From: Aegilops tauschii subsp. strangulata
Lineage: Eukaryota > Streptophyta > Magnoliopsida > Poales > Poaceae
Assembly: GCF_002575655.3 (NCBI RefSeq)
Contig: NC_053037.3
Location: 567,464,880 to 567,528,879, forward strand
Direction: 5' to 3'
DNA length: 64,000 nucleotides
In this document: in pieces, positions 44,237-56,201 of the stretch
Layout of the letters: each line of letters starts with the position of its first letter
Position numbering within the stretch: position 1 is the stretch's first letter
Position numbers and translations under genes: made by a program
Notes under the pieces: model-generated
What the model saw: the letters and a program-made list of their open reading frames with translations, nothing else
The model's database searches: none
What the model was told of the DNA's origin: nothing

Positions 44237-45962
44237 TGTTGGAAATATGCCCTAGAGGCAATAATAAAGTGGTTATTATTATATTTCCTTGTTCATGATA
44301 ATTGTCTATTGTTCATGCTATAATTGTGTTATCCGGAAGTCGTAATACATGTGTGAATACATAGACCACAACATGTCCCTAGTGAGCCTCTAGTTGACTA
44401 GCTCATTGATCAATAGATGGTTACGGTTTCCTGACCATGGACATTGGATGTCATTGATAACGGGATTACATCATTAGGAGAATGATGTGATGGACAAGAC
44501 CCAATCCTAAGCATAGCACTAGATCGTGTAGTTCGTTTGCTAAAGTTTTTCTAATGTCAAGTATCATTTCCTTAGACCATGAGATCGTGCAACTCCCGGA
44601 TGCCGTAGGAATGCTTTGGGTGTACCAAACGTCACAACGTAACTGGGTGGCTATAAAGGTGCACTACAGGTATCTCCGAAAGTGTCTGTTGGGTTGGCAC
44701 AGATCGAGACTGGGATTTGTCAATCCGTATGACGGAGAGGTATCTCTGGGCCCACTCAGTAATGCATCATCATAATGAGCTCAATGTGACCAAGTAGTTG
44801 GTCACGGGATCATGCATTACGGAACGAGTAAAGTGACTTGCCGGTAACGAGATTGAACGAGGTATTGGGATACCGACGATCAAATCTTGGGCAAGTAACG
44901 TACCGATTGACAAAGGGAATTGTATACGAGATTGCTTGAATCCTCGACATCGTGGTTCATCCGATGAGATCATCGTGGAACATGTGGGAGCCAACATGGG
45001 TATCCAGATCCCGCTGTTGGTTATTGGCTAGAGAGGTGTCTCGGTCATGTCTGCATGATTCCCGAACCCGTAGGGTCTACACACTTAAGGTTCAATGACG
45101 CTAGGGTTATAAGGAAGGTTTGTATGTGATTACCGAATGTTTTTCGGAGTCCCGGATGAGATCCCGGATGTCACGAGGAGTTCCGGATTGGTCCGGAGGT
45201 GAAGATTTATATATGGGAAGTCATCATACGGTCACCGGAAATATTCGGGGGTATACCAGTATTGTACTGGGACCACCGGAGGGGTGCCGGGGGTCCACAG
45301 GGAGGGTCCACCTGCCCCGGAGGGCCTTATGGGATGTATGTGGAAGGGAACCAGCCCCTAAGTGGGCTGGGCACCATCCCCCCTAGGGCCCATGCGCCTA
45401 GGGTTGGGGGAACCCTAAAGGGGGTCGCCCCCCTTGCTTGGGGGGCAAGCCCCCCCCCCCTTGGCCGCCGCCCCCCCTCTAGATCTCATCTAGAGGGGCC
45501 GGCCCCCTTCCCCCTTCTCCCTATAAATAGAGGGGTGGAGGGAGGGCTGCAGCACCACATCCAAGGCGCGACCCCTCCCCTCCCAAACACCTCTCCTCTC
45601 CTCCGCGTGAGCTTGGCGAAGCCCTGCCGGAGAACTGCCACTCCACCACCACCACGCCGTTGTGCTGCTGTTGGAGCCTTCTTCCTCAACCTCTCCCTCC
45701 TCCTTGCTGGATCAAGGTGCGGGAGACGTCACCGGGCTGCACGTGTGTTGAACGCGGAGGCACCGTTGTTCGGTGCTTGGATCGGATTCTGCCGCGATCT
45801 GAATCGTTACGTGTAAGACTCCTCCAACCGCGTTCTTGCAACGCTTCCGCATCGCGATCTTCAAAGGTATAAAGATGCACTCCCCTATCGTTGCTAGTAA
45901 ACTCCATAGATTGATCTTGGTGATGCGTAGAAAAATTTTAATTTCTGCAACGATCCCCAACA
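44237..45962 (+). repeat. 3' LTR of ANG
   Basis: The LTR is 1726 bp, highly similar to 37234-38942, with TATAAATA at 45522-45529. Differences include a 16 bp duplication-like insert, GGGTCCACAGGGAGGG, near 45290-45310. Confidence 0.9.
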
Positions 45963-46849
45963 ATGATTCCCCCACAAGTCGGGATGAGACTCCGGACTAA
46001 ATAAAAAAAAAGAGGGCATAAAAAAAAGAAAAGGCCCAAAAGAAAAAAAAATGAGAGAAAAGAGAGAAGGGACAATGCTGCTATCCCTTTTCCACACTTG
46101 TGCTTCAAAGTAGCACCATGATCTTCATGATAGAGAGTCTCCTATGATATCACTTTCATATACTAGTGGGAATTTTTCATTATATAACTTGGCTTGTATA
46201 TTCCAATGATGGGCTTCCTCAAATTGCCCTAGTTCTTCGTGAGCAAGCGAGTTGGATGCACACCCACTTAGTTTCTTTTTGAGCTTTCATATACTTATAG
46301 CTCTAGTGCATCCGTTGCATGGCAATCCCTACTCACTCACATTGATATCTATTAATGGGCATCTCCATAGCTCGTTGATATGCCTAGTTGATGTGAGACT
46401 ATCTTCTCCTTTTTGTCTTCTCCACAAGCACCATTCTATTCCACATATAGTGCTATATCCATGGCTCACGCTCATGTATTGCGTGAAGATTGAAAAAGTT
46501 TGAGAACATCAAAAGTATGAAACAATTTCTTGGCTTGTCATCGGGGTTGTGCATGATTAAATACTTTGTGTGGTGAAGATAGAGCATAGCCAGACTATAT
46601 GATTTTGTAGGGATAACTTTCTTTGGCCATGTTATTTTGAGAAGACATAAGTGCTTAGTTAGTATGCTTGAAGTATTATTATTTTTTATGTCAATATTAA
46701 ACTTTTATCTTGAATCTTTCGGATCTGAATATTCATACCACAAATAAGAGAATTACATTGAAAATTATGCTAAGTAGCATTCCACATAAAAATTCTGTTT
46801 TTATCATTTACCTACTCGAGGACGAGAAGGAATTAAGCTTGGGGATGCT
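45963..46849 (+). other. B2 3' non-coding region, right part, with polypurine tract
   Basis: Continues the B2 sequence after ANG (matching 30115-31265 of B1 without the MITE). It ends GAATTAAGCTTGGGGATGCT against the 3' LTR. Confidence 0.75.
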
Positions 46850-48431
46850 TGATACGTCTCCATTGTATCTACAATTTTTGATTGTTCCATGCTATATTAT
46901 ATTCTGTTTTGGATGTTTAACGGGCTTATTTATACACTTTTATATTATTTTTGGGACTAACCTATTAACCGGAGGCCCAGCCCAAATTGCTGTTTTTTTG
47001 CCTATTTCAGTGTTTCGCAGAAAAGGAATATCAAACGGAGTCCAAACGGAAAGAAACCTTTGGGAACGTGATTTTCGGAACAAACGTGATCTAGAGGACT
47101 TGGAGTCTACGCAAAGTAATCAACGAGGAAGGCACGAGGCAGGGGCGCGCCTACCCCCCTGGGCACGCCGTCCACCCTCGTGGGCCCCATGTTGCTCCAC
47201 CGACGTACTTCTTCCTCCTATATATACCCATATACCCTGGAAACATCAGATAGGAAGCCAAAACCCTATTTCCACCGCCGCAACCTTCTATACCCGTGAG
47301 ATCCCATCTTGGGGCCTTTTCCGGTGCTCCGCCAGAGGGGGCATTGATCACGGAGGGCTTCTACACCAACACCATAGCCTCTCCGATGATGTGTGAGTAG
47401 TTTACCTCAGACCTTCGGGTCCATAGTTATTAGCTAGATGGCTTCTTCTCTCTCTTTGGATCTCAATACAAAGTTCTCCTTGATCTTCTTGGAGATCTAT
47501 TCGATATAATCTTCTTTTGCGGTGTGTTTGTCGAGATCCGATGAATTGTGGGTTTATGATCAAGTTTATCTATGAACAATATTTGAATCTCCTCTGAATT
47601 CTTTTATGTATGATTGGTTATCTTTGCAAGTCTCTTCGAATTATCAGTTTGGTTTGGCCTACTAGATTGATCTTTCTTGCAATGGGAGAAGTGCTTAGCT
47701 TTGGGTTCAATCTTGCGGTGCTCGATCCCAGTGACAGAAAGGGAAACGACACGTATTGTATTGTTGCCATCGAGGATAAAAAGATGGGGTTTATATCATA
47801 TTGCATGAGTTTATCCCTCTACATCATGTCATCTTACTTAAAGCATTACTCTGTTCTTATGAACTTAATACTCTATATGCATGCTGGATAGCGGTCGATG
47901 TGTGGAGTAATAGTAGTAGATGCAGAATCGTTTCGGTCTACTTGTCACGGACGTGATGCCTATATACATGATCATACCTAGATATTCTCATAGCTATGCT
48001 CAATTCTATCAATTGCTCGACAGTAATTCGTTTACCCATCGTAATACTTATGCTCTTGAGAGAAGCCACTAGGGAAACCTATGGCGCCCAGGTCTATCTT
48101 TTATCATATTAATCTCCCGTCAACAAGCTATTTCTGGTGCCATTTATTTTGCTTTCTTTACTTTTACTCTTTATCATAAAAATACCAAAAATATTATCTT
48201 ATCATATCTATCAGATCTCACTCTCGTAAGTGACCGTGAAGGGATTGACAACCCCTTTATCGCGTTGGTTGCGAGGTTCTTATTTGTTTGTGTAGGTGCG
48301 TGGGACTCGAGCGTGGTCTCCTACTGGATTGATACCTTGGTTCTCAAAAACTGAGGGAAATACTTACGCTACTTTACTGCATCACCCTTTCCTCTTCAAG
48401 GGAAAACCAACACAGTGCTCAAGATGTAGCA
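46850..48431 (+). repeat. 3' LTR of B2
   Basis: The LTR is 1582 bp from TGATACGTCTCCATTG to GATGTAGCA, with a TATATATAC box near 47219. It is followed by the target duplication AGCCA. Confidence 0.88.
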
Positions 48432-48436
48432 AGCCA

Positions 48437-49877
48437 CGTTGATCACGTATTTGGAGCCTCCACACTTTGTTTTCTAGCTTGATTTTGTTGTTTTTCGTCC
48501 TAATCTTAAAATCCCCACGAAAATAGCCCCCCAATTGTTTTTGTGATTTGTGAGTTTTCATGAAGTTTCGTTGGTTTTGATCCATGAATTTGTTGTGTTG
48601 CAAGTGGATTTCACCTTTCCCCACCATCTCCACCTCGAAATCCATCCAAAATCCACAAAATCCTTGAATTTGACCCCGTTTTCGAGTTCATCCCGAGCCA
48701 TCCCCGAGCGCAGTTGACCTGCCCGGATCATCCGGACTCTGACCCGGATCATCCGGATCCGCCCGGATCATCCGGCTCCTGGCCCGGATCATCCGACTAC
48801 CTCTGCCGAAACTGCATTTTCTGCAGTTTTTGACCACTACCACCTACGCCTCTGCAGAGCCACCACCACCACCTAATTTCCGCAACCCATTTAGATACAC
48901 CAAACCCTACCACCACTTGACCAATACAAACCCCGACAAATTTTGCCGCATTTGGTTTTGAGAATTTGAGTTGTGGTTCATCGTTTCCTAGGGTGTTTCG
49001 GCTAACTAGGAATGGTTCGTCATCGACATCACCACCACTCATCTTCGCCAAGGGACTCGACATCGACAACTTCTCAACTTTGACACCTTGACCGTAAGCA
49101 AGGACGGTAACTTCGACGACATCTTTGTCTACTCCTTGCCATTACATTGATAACCCCATAGCCCATCTTGCGTAACTTACCCATCGAGGCTAGCCTTGAG
49201 TATTGCCGACAACATTACTTGTGCACATTAGTGATCATACTTCCCATAGCTTCCATACCATATCATCGTGGTGCATATCTTGGTATCATCTCTTGTGTCA
49301 CAAGGTTGCCATAAACATACCCAAGTGCTATCTTGGTTCGTGAAGTTTTGCATGAGAAAAGAGCTCAAAAGAGAAAGAGCCAACCAAGCTTTTAAGCAAA
49401 GAGAAAAGATAAGCAAAGAGCTTATAAGCAAGAACCATAGCATCATACAACATTAAGATTGTCATATCCGATCATCTTGGATCATACCATCGGAACACCA
49501 TACATAAAGCATACTTGGGATAGAAGTCGTTGCATTTTTGCTTAGTAGGTTGTGCACAAGTCTCGTATCCGCCTATTGTGCAATCGTGCTAGCGTCTCTC
49601 TAGTGTTGCGCAACAAGAGCATTCTCGTGGATACCACACTTTGGCTCATTCCTTGGTTGCACGACCCCATTTATCTTTCCGTGTACCACATATTGCTATT
49701 GGTCTACTTGTTGCATTTGCGAATTTGCGAATATTTTCCGACATTATTGAGTCTTGCTTACTTTCACATCAAATTTTGTGCCACCATCCTAACCAAGCTC
49801 CACCATAAGCTCTTATTTGTGTAGGTGTGAGAACCGACAAGAATTGGTACCAATTGTGCTATTTTCTTGTTACATTA
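48437..49877 (+). other. leader of D
   Basis: This is D's untranslated region between its primer site (23827) and solo LTR A. It holds four CCGGATCATCCGG-type palindromes at 48721-48797 like those in D's LTR. The small ORFs lack similarity to anything I know. The last bases before LTR A are CATTA, which recur at 61115-61119. Confidence 0.65.
48721..48797. repeat. palindrome cluster in the D leader
   Basis: Four copies of CCCGGATCATCC(G/A) occur at 18-21 bp spacing, the same motif as in the D LTR array. Confidence 0.8.
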
Positions 49878-51122
49878 TGATACGTCTCCAACGTATCTAT
49901 AATTTTGATTGTTCCATGCTATTATATTATCCATCTAGGATGTTTTATATATGCACTTATATGCTGTTTTATATGTTTTTGTGACTAACCTATTAACCCA
50001 GAGCCCAGTGCCAGTTTCTGTTTTTTCCTTGTTTTTGAGTATCGCAGAAAAGGAATACCAAACGGAGTCCAATTGATGTGCCAATTTTTGACGATTTTTT
50101 ATGGACCAGAAGAAGCCCACGGAGCATCGGAGATGGACCAGAAGAGTCCCGAGCCGTCCACGAGGGTGGAGGGCGAGCCCACCTCCTGGGCGCGCCCCCC
50201 CTATCTCGTGGATGACTCGGACACCCACCTGACGTGAGACCGATGCCAAAAATTCCTATAAATACAGAAACCCCCAATAAATAACCTAGATCGGGAGTTC
50301 CGCCGCCGCAGGCCTCCGTAGCCACCGAAAACCAATCTAGACCCGTTCCGGCACACTGCCGTCCCTCTCCGGTGGCCATCTTCATCATCCCGGCGCTCTC
50401 CATGACGAGGAGGGAGTAGTTCACCCTCGGGGCTGAGGGTATGTACCAGTAGCTATGTGTTTGATCTCTCTCTCTCTCTCGTGTTCTTGATTTGGCACGA
50501 TCTTGATGTATCACGAGCTTTGCTATTATAGTTTGATCATATGATGTTTCTCCCCCTCTACTCTCTTGTAATGGATTGAGTTTTCCTTTGAAGTTATCTT
50601 ATCGGATTGATTCTTTAAGGATTTGAGAACACTTGATGTATGTCTCCCATGTGCTTATCTGTGGTGACAATGGGATATTCACGTGATCTACTTGCTGTAT
50701 GTTTTGGTGATCAACTTGCGGGTTCAGTGACCTTGTGAACTTATGCATAGGGGTTGGCACACGTTTTCGTCTTGACTCTCCGGTAGAAACTTTGGGGCAA
50801 TCTGTGAAGTACTTTGTGTTGGTTGAATAGATGAATCTGAGATTGTGTGATGCATATCGTATAATCATACCCACGGATACTTGTGGTGACATTGGAGTAT
50901 CTAGGTGACATTAGGGTTTTGGTTGATTTGTGTCTTAAGGTGTTATTCTAGTACGAACTCTAGGATAGATTGAACGGAAAGAATAGCTTCGTGTTATTTT
51001 ACTACGGACTCTTGAATAGATCGATCAGAAAGGATAACTTTGAGGTGGTTTCGTACCCTACAATAATCTCTTTGTTTGTTCTCCGCTATTAGTGACTTTG
51101 AAGTGACTCTTTATTGCATGTT

Positions 51123-52520
51123 TGATACGTCTCTATCGTATCTACTTTTCCAAACACTTTTGCCCTTGTTTTGGACTCTAACTTGCATGATTTGAATGGA
51201 ACTAACCCGGACTGACGTTGTTTTCAGCAGAATTGCCATGGTGTTATTTATGTGCAGAAACAAAAGTTCTCGGAATGACCTGAAACTCCACGGAACTTAT
51301 TTTTGGAAAATAATAAAAATACTGGAAGAAGAATCCAAGTCAGGGGGGCCTCCACCTGTCCACGAGGGTGGGGGCGCGCCTGCCCCCCTGGGCGCGCCCC
51401 CTGCCTCATGCGCCCCCTGACGCTCCACCGACCTCAACTCCAACTCCATATATTCGTGTTCGGGGAGAAAAAATCAGAGAGAAGGATTGATCGCGTTTTA
51501 CGATACGGAGCCGCTGCCAAGCCCTAAAACCTCTCGGGAGGGCTGATCTGGAGTCCGTTCGGGGCTCCGAAGAGGGGAATCCGTCGCCATCGTCATCATC
51601 AACAATCCTCCATCACCAATTTCATGATGCTCACCGCCGTGCGTGAGTAATTCCATCGTAGGCTTGCTGGACGGTGATGGTTTGGATGAGATTTATCATG
51701 TAATCGAGTTAGTTTTGTTAGGGTTTGATCCCTAGTATCCACTATGTTCTGAGATTGATGTTGCTATGACTTTGCTATGATTAATGCTTGTCACTAGGGC
51801 CCAAGTGTCATGATTTCAGATCTGAACCTATTATGTTTTCATGAATATATGTGAGTTCTTGATCCTATCTTGCAAGTCTATAGTCACCTACTATGTGTTA
51901 TGATCCGGCAACACCGAAGTGACAATAATCGGGACCACTCCCGGTGATGACCATAGTTTGAGGAGTTCATGTATTCACTATGTGTTAATGCTTTGGTCCG
52001 GTACTCTATTAAAAGGAGGCCTTACCTTAGTTTCCATTAGGACCCCGCTGCCACGAGAGGGTAGGACAAAAGATGTCATGCAAGTTCTTTTCCATAAGCA
52101 CGTATGACTATATTCGGAATACATGCCTACATTACATTGATGAATTGGAGCTAGTTCTGTGTCACCCTATGTTATGATTGTTACATGATGAACTGCATCT
52201 GGCATAATTCTCCATCACCGATCCAATGCCTACGAGCTTTTCACATATTGTTCTTCGCTTATTTACTTTTCCGTTGCTACTGTTACAATCACTACAAAAC
52301 CCAAAAATATTACTTCTGCTACCGTTACCGTTACTTCCATACTAGTTTGCTACTAAATACTTTGCTACAGATACTAAGTTATCCAGGTGTGGTTGAATTG
52401 GCAACTCAACTGCTAATACTTGAGAATATTCTTTGGCTCCCCTTGTGTCGAATCTATAAATTTGGGTTGAATACTCTACCCTCGAAAACTGTTGCGATCC
52501 CCTATACTTGTGGGTTATCA
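51123..52520 (+). repeat. 5' LTR of C
   Basis: The LTR is 1398 bp, TGATACGTCTCTATCG to GTGGGTTATCA. It includes the U3 block AAAAGTTCTCGGAATGACCTG (51262 on) and the GC-rich GGGCGCGCCCCCTGCCTC. Short ORFs inside recur in the right LTR and are not called. Confidence 0.9.
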
Positions 52521-52531
52521 AGACTATTTTC

Positions 52532-52549
52532 TGGCGCCGTTGCCAGGGA
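52532..52549 (+). other. primer-binding site of C (tRNA-Asp type)
   Basis: TGGCGCCGTTGCCAGGGA, 11 bases after the LTR, is the Athila-lineage primer site with one difference from the B2 copy. Confidence 0.88.
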
Positions 52550-52598
52550 GCATAGCTCTATTCTTTGAGTCACTTGGGATTTATATCTGCTGGTCACT

Positions 52599-55410
52599 AT
52601 GAAGAACTTGAAAGACGCGAAAACAAAAATTTATCCCTCAACTACGAGGGGAGGTAAGGAGCTGCCATCTAGCTCTGCACTTGATTCACCTTCTGTTTTG
52701 AGTAAGCTTGCGACACCTAAACCTGCTTCTGCTATTAATTCTGATATGTCGCATGTTATTGATGATGCCACTTCTGCTATGCATGATAGTTATGATGAAA
52801 CTAGTTCTATGCTTGATACTATTGTGCCACTTGGTGAAACAACTTGCTAGGGTTAGAGAGAATGAAATTATTGAAACTGATAATATTGAAGATACTGATG
52901 ATGAAGACTCTCCCCCTAATAAATATGAATTACCTGTTGTGCCCGAGGGTTATGTTCTGGATGAAGAATCTGCTAACGCTATTTTAGCTTGCAATGATAG
53001 AAGTGATCTTAAGAAGTTATTAGCTAAATGGAAGCAACAATCTCTTAATGCTAGAATGAAACCTGACCCTGCTTTTTCTACTTCACCTATCTGTGTTACT
53101 GATAAGAATTATGAATTCTCTGTTGATCCTGATATAATTACTTTGGTTGAATCTGATCCTTTTTATGGCTATGAATCTGAAACTGTTGTGGCACATCTTA
53201 CTAAATTAAATGATATAGCCACCCTGTTCACTAATGATGAGAGAACTCGCTACCTTTATATCCTTAAAATATTTCCGTTCTCATTAAAGGGTGATGCTAA
53301 GACATGGTTTAATTCTCTTGATCCTGGTTGTGTGCGTAGTCCCCAGGATATGATTTATTACTTCTCTGCTAAATATTTCCCTGCTCATAAGAAACAAGCT
53401 GCTTTAAGGGAAATATATAATTTTGGGCAAATTGAAGAAGAGAGTCTCCCACAAGCTTGGGGGAGGCTTCTCCAATTACTTAATGCTTTGCCTGATCATC
53501 CTCTTAAGAAAAATGAAATACTTGATATCTTTTATAATGGACTAACCGATGCTTCCAGAGATTACCTGGATAGTTGTGCTGGTTCTGTTTTCAGGGAAAG
53601 AACACCGGATGAAGCTGAAATTCTATTGAATAATATGTTGACCAATGAAAATAATTGGACACTTCCTGAGCCAACTCCTGAGCCTATTCCTAAACCAACT
53701 CCAAAGAAGAGTGGTGTTCTATTTCTCAGTCCTGAAGATATGCAAGAGGCAAAGAAATCTATGAAAGAAAAGGGTATTAAAGCTGAAGATGTTAAGAATT
53801 TACCTCCTATTGAAGAAATACATGGTCTTAATTTACCGCCTGTTGAAGAAATACACGGTTTTAATTCATCACCTATTGAAGAAACACATGGTCCTGATAA
53901 CCCGACACAGGTAGTAAAGGTAAATTCTCTCTATAGATTTGATGAAGGTGATATTCCTCACTATAAATCTGCTAGACAATGCTTAGAAGAGTTTGATAAT
54001 TTTATTGTCAAACAAGAAAACTTCAATGCTTATTTTGGTAGACAATTGAAATACAATTCCGATACGCTTGAACACTTGGGTGATTATATGTCTAGAGTTA
54101 AATGTGAACTTAAACTCATTAGTAAACTTACTTCTATGGTTAACACTCAAGTAGGACAAGTACTTAAAGCTCAGAATGATTTGCTCAATGAATTAAATAG
54201 TAAGAATAACGACTATGCTGTTAGAGTGGCTACTAGAACTGGTAAAATGACTCAGGAACCTCTGTATCCTGAAGGCCTTCCTAAGAGAATTGAGCAAGAT
54301 TCTCAGAGAGATAATATTGATGCACCTAGTCCTTCTAAGAAGAAGAAAAAGAAAAATGATAGGACTTTGCATACTTCTAGTGACCCTATTGCTGAACCAC
54401 CTGAGAATTCAAATGATATTTCTATTTCTGATGCTGAAACACAATCTGGTAATGAACATGAACCTAGTGACAATGTTAAATATGATGTTCATGTCGATGC
54501 TCAACCTAGTAATGATAATGATGTAGAAATTGAACCTGTTGTTGATCTTGATAACCCACAATCAAAGAATCAACGTTGTGATAAGAGAGACTTTGTTGCT
54601 AGGAAGCATGGTAAAGAAAGAGAACCATGGGTTCGGAAACCCATGCCTTTTCCTCCCAAACCATCCAAGAAAAAGGATGATGAGGATTTTGAGCGCTTTG
54701 CTGAAATGATTAGACCTATCTTTTTGCGTATGCGTTTGACTGATATGCTCAAAATGAATCCTTATGTTAAGTATACGAAAGAAATTGTCACTAATAAGAG
54801 AAAGATACCGGAAGCTGAAATTTCCACCATGCTTGCTAATTATACTTTTAAGGGTGGAATACCAAAGAAACTAGGAGATCCAGGGGTACCCACTATACCA
54901 TGCTCCATTAAAAGAAACTATGTTAAAACTGCTTTATGTGATCTTGGAGCCAGTGTTAGTGTTATGCCTCTCTCTTTATATCGTAGACTTGATTTGAATA
55001 AGTTGACACCTACTGAAATATCTTTGCAAATGGCTGATAAATCAACTGCTATACCTGTTGGTATTTGTGAGGATGTGCCTGTTGTGGTTGCAAACGTTAC
55101 TATTTTAACGGACTTTGTTATTCTTGATATTCCCGAGGACGATAGTATGTCTATTATTCTTGGAAGACCTTTTTTGAATACTGCTGGGGCTGTTATAGAT
55201 TGCAACAAAGGCAATGTCACTTTTCATGTTAATGGTAATGAGCATACGGTACACTTTCCGAGGAAACAACCTCAAGTCAACAGTATCAATTCTATTGGAA
55301 AAATTCCATCGATTATTTTTGGAGGTTTTGAATTTCCTCTTCCTACTGTCAAGAAGAAATATGATATTCTTATTATTGGGGATGTGCATATCCCCGTTGA
55401 GGTAACATAG
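52599..55410 (+). pseudogene. C gag-protease, with a frameshift near its N-terminus
   Basis: The N-terminal 83 codons (52599-52850, MKNLKDAKTKIYPSTT) lie in one frame, and the remaining roughly 850 codons run open in another to TAA/TAG 55408-55410. The switch falls near 52844 (ACTTGCTAGG), most simply an extra T. Gag: KIFPFSLKGDAKTWFNSLDPG, then the YYFSAKYFPAHKKQAALREI block. A Pro/Lys-rich linker follows with three imperfect repeats (PPIEEIHGLN, PPVEEIHGFN, SPIEETHGPD). The retropepsin CDLGASVSVMPLSLYRRL (54940 region) and ILGRPFL complete it. With one lesion in about 940 codons it is only slightly decayed. There is no polymerase. Confidence 0.85.
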
Positions 55411-56201
55411 TGTCACTCGAAATTTCTCCGGTTCCATGTTAGTCGGAATGAGTTTGTTAACAAGACCTGATCAACCTTGTTAGTGGATTCCTTTTGATGA
55501 GCATGAGATGGATGAAATTAGAAAGCACAACCTTCTGTACCCTCCTTTTACTTTCTGTTATTTAGTTGAAATAAACTAAAAATAGCATTTTCCTGTCTGT
55601 TTTCTGAATTATCCGTGCAATATAAAAATACCCCGAAAATAAAAGTTCTCCAAATGCCCTGAAAATGGAATATGATTTTTTTTTGGAATATTTGAGAATA
55701 TCTGGCACTGAGAACACAGCAGGGGGAGCAAGCACCTGGCCACAAGGGTCCAGGTCGCGCCGACCCCTACAGGGCGCGCCCCCTGCCTCGTGGGCCCACG
55801 GTGTCTCCCCTCCACTTATTCCTGCACCCACACACTTCTTCTTCCTCCCAAAAAAATCACCATCCAGCTCAAGCACGAGTTCTAGCTCATTTTGTTGCGA
55901 TTTTCGATCTCCTCGCTCAAAGCACCTCTCACAAAACTGCTTGGGGAGATTGTTCCTTGGTATGTGACTCCTCCATTGGTCCAATTAGTTTTTGTTCTAG
56001 TGCTTTATTCATTGCAAATTTGTGCTCCCTAGGTGACCATGTTCTTGAGCTTGCATGTCAAATTTATATGGTTCCAAGTAGTTCTAATGCATGATATAGT
56101 CTCTAGGCACTTGTAGGAGTAGTTGCTATCAATTTTGTGGAGCTTGGTTCACTTTTATTTGAAGTTACTAAAAATTTCAGAAATTTTTCAGAGGAAGAAA
56201 T
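55411..56201 (+). other. LTR-like segment between the two ORFs of C
   Basis: From about 55620 to 55800 this spacer resembles the U3 of C's own LTR: AAAAGTTCTC, a weaker CCTGAAA, an AT stretch with TTTTTTGGAA, then GGGCGCGCCCCCTGCCTCGTGGGCCC. The order of blocks is the same as at 51262-51420. After it comes a pyrimidine-rich stretch and, at 56177-56188, an acceptor-like AATTTTTCAG just before the next ORF. Confidence 0.6.

Larger units (their letters stand above)
37234..45962 (+). mobile_element. Angela/BARE-like Copia element ANG (degenerate)
   Basis: The 8729 bp element has LTRs at 37234-38942 and 44237-45962 and ATGAT on both sides (37229-37233 and 45963-45967). LTRs start TGTTGGAAATATGCCC and end CCCCAACA, the hallmark of the Angela/WIS/BARE group. 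Gag-pol order is gag-PR-IN-RT-RH (Copia). The coding frame is broken in several places, so it cannot move on its own. It lies in the 3' non-coding region of B2. Confidence 0.93.
23842..48431 (+). mobile_element. Athila-like non-autonomous element B2 (with nested insertions)
   Basis: AGCCA flanks both outer ends (23837-23841 and 48432-48436), showing one insertion into D. The 5' LTR is split by element B1 (23842-23946 and 32823-32987 remain), and the 3' LTR is 46850-48431. The tRNA-Asp-type primer site, gag-protease frame, long 3' non-coding region and terminal polypurine tract are all present, but there is no reverse transcriptase, RNase H or integrase. Nested ANG occupies 37234-45962. Without insertions the internal region is about 5.1 kb. 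Confidence 0.85.

Noticed and set aside
23842..48431. LTR-internal-LTR-internal-LTR row as a product of unequal crossing-over or circle integration
   Set aside because: Diagnostic variants assign the two tails at 32660-32987 to different elements, so B1 is nested in the B2 LTR; simple insertion plus one deletion explains it.
52185..52568. 127-codon ORF, partly repeated at 60402-60719
   Set aside because: It is inside the C LTRs and runs through the LTR end and primer site.
52839..52850. Programmed frameshift at the gag N-terminus of C
   Set aside because: No slippery heptamer or known +1 site (such as CTTAGGC) is present; a one-base insertion is simpler.
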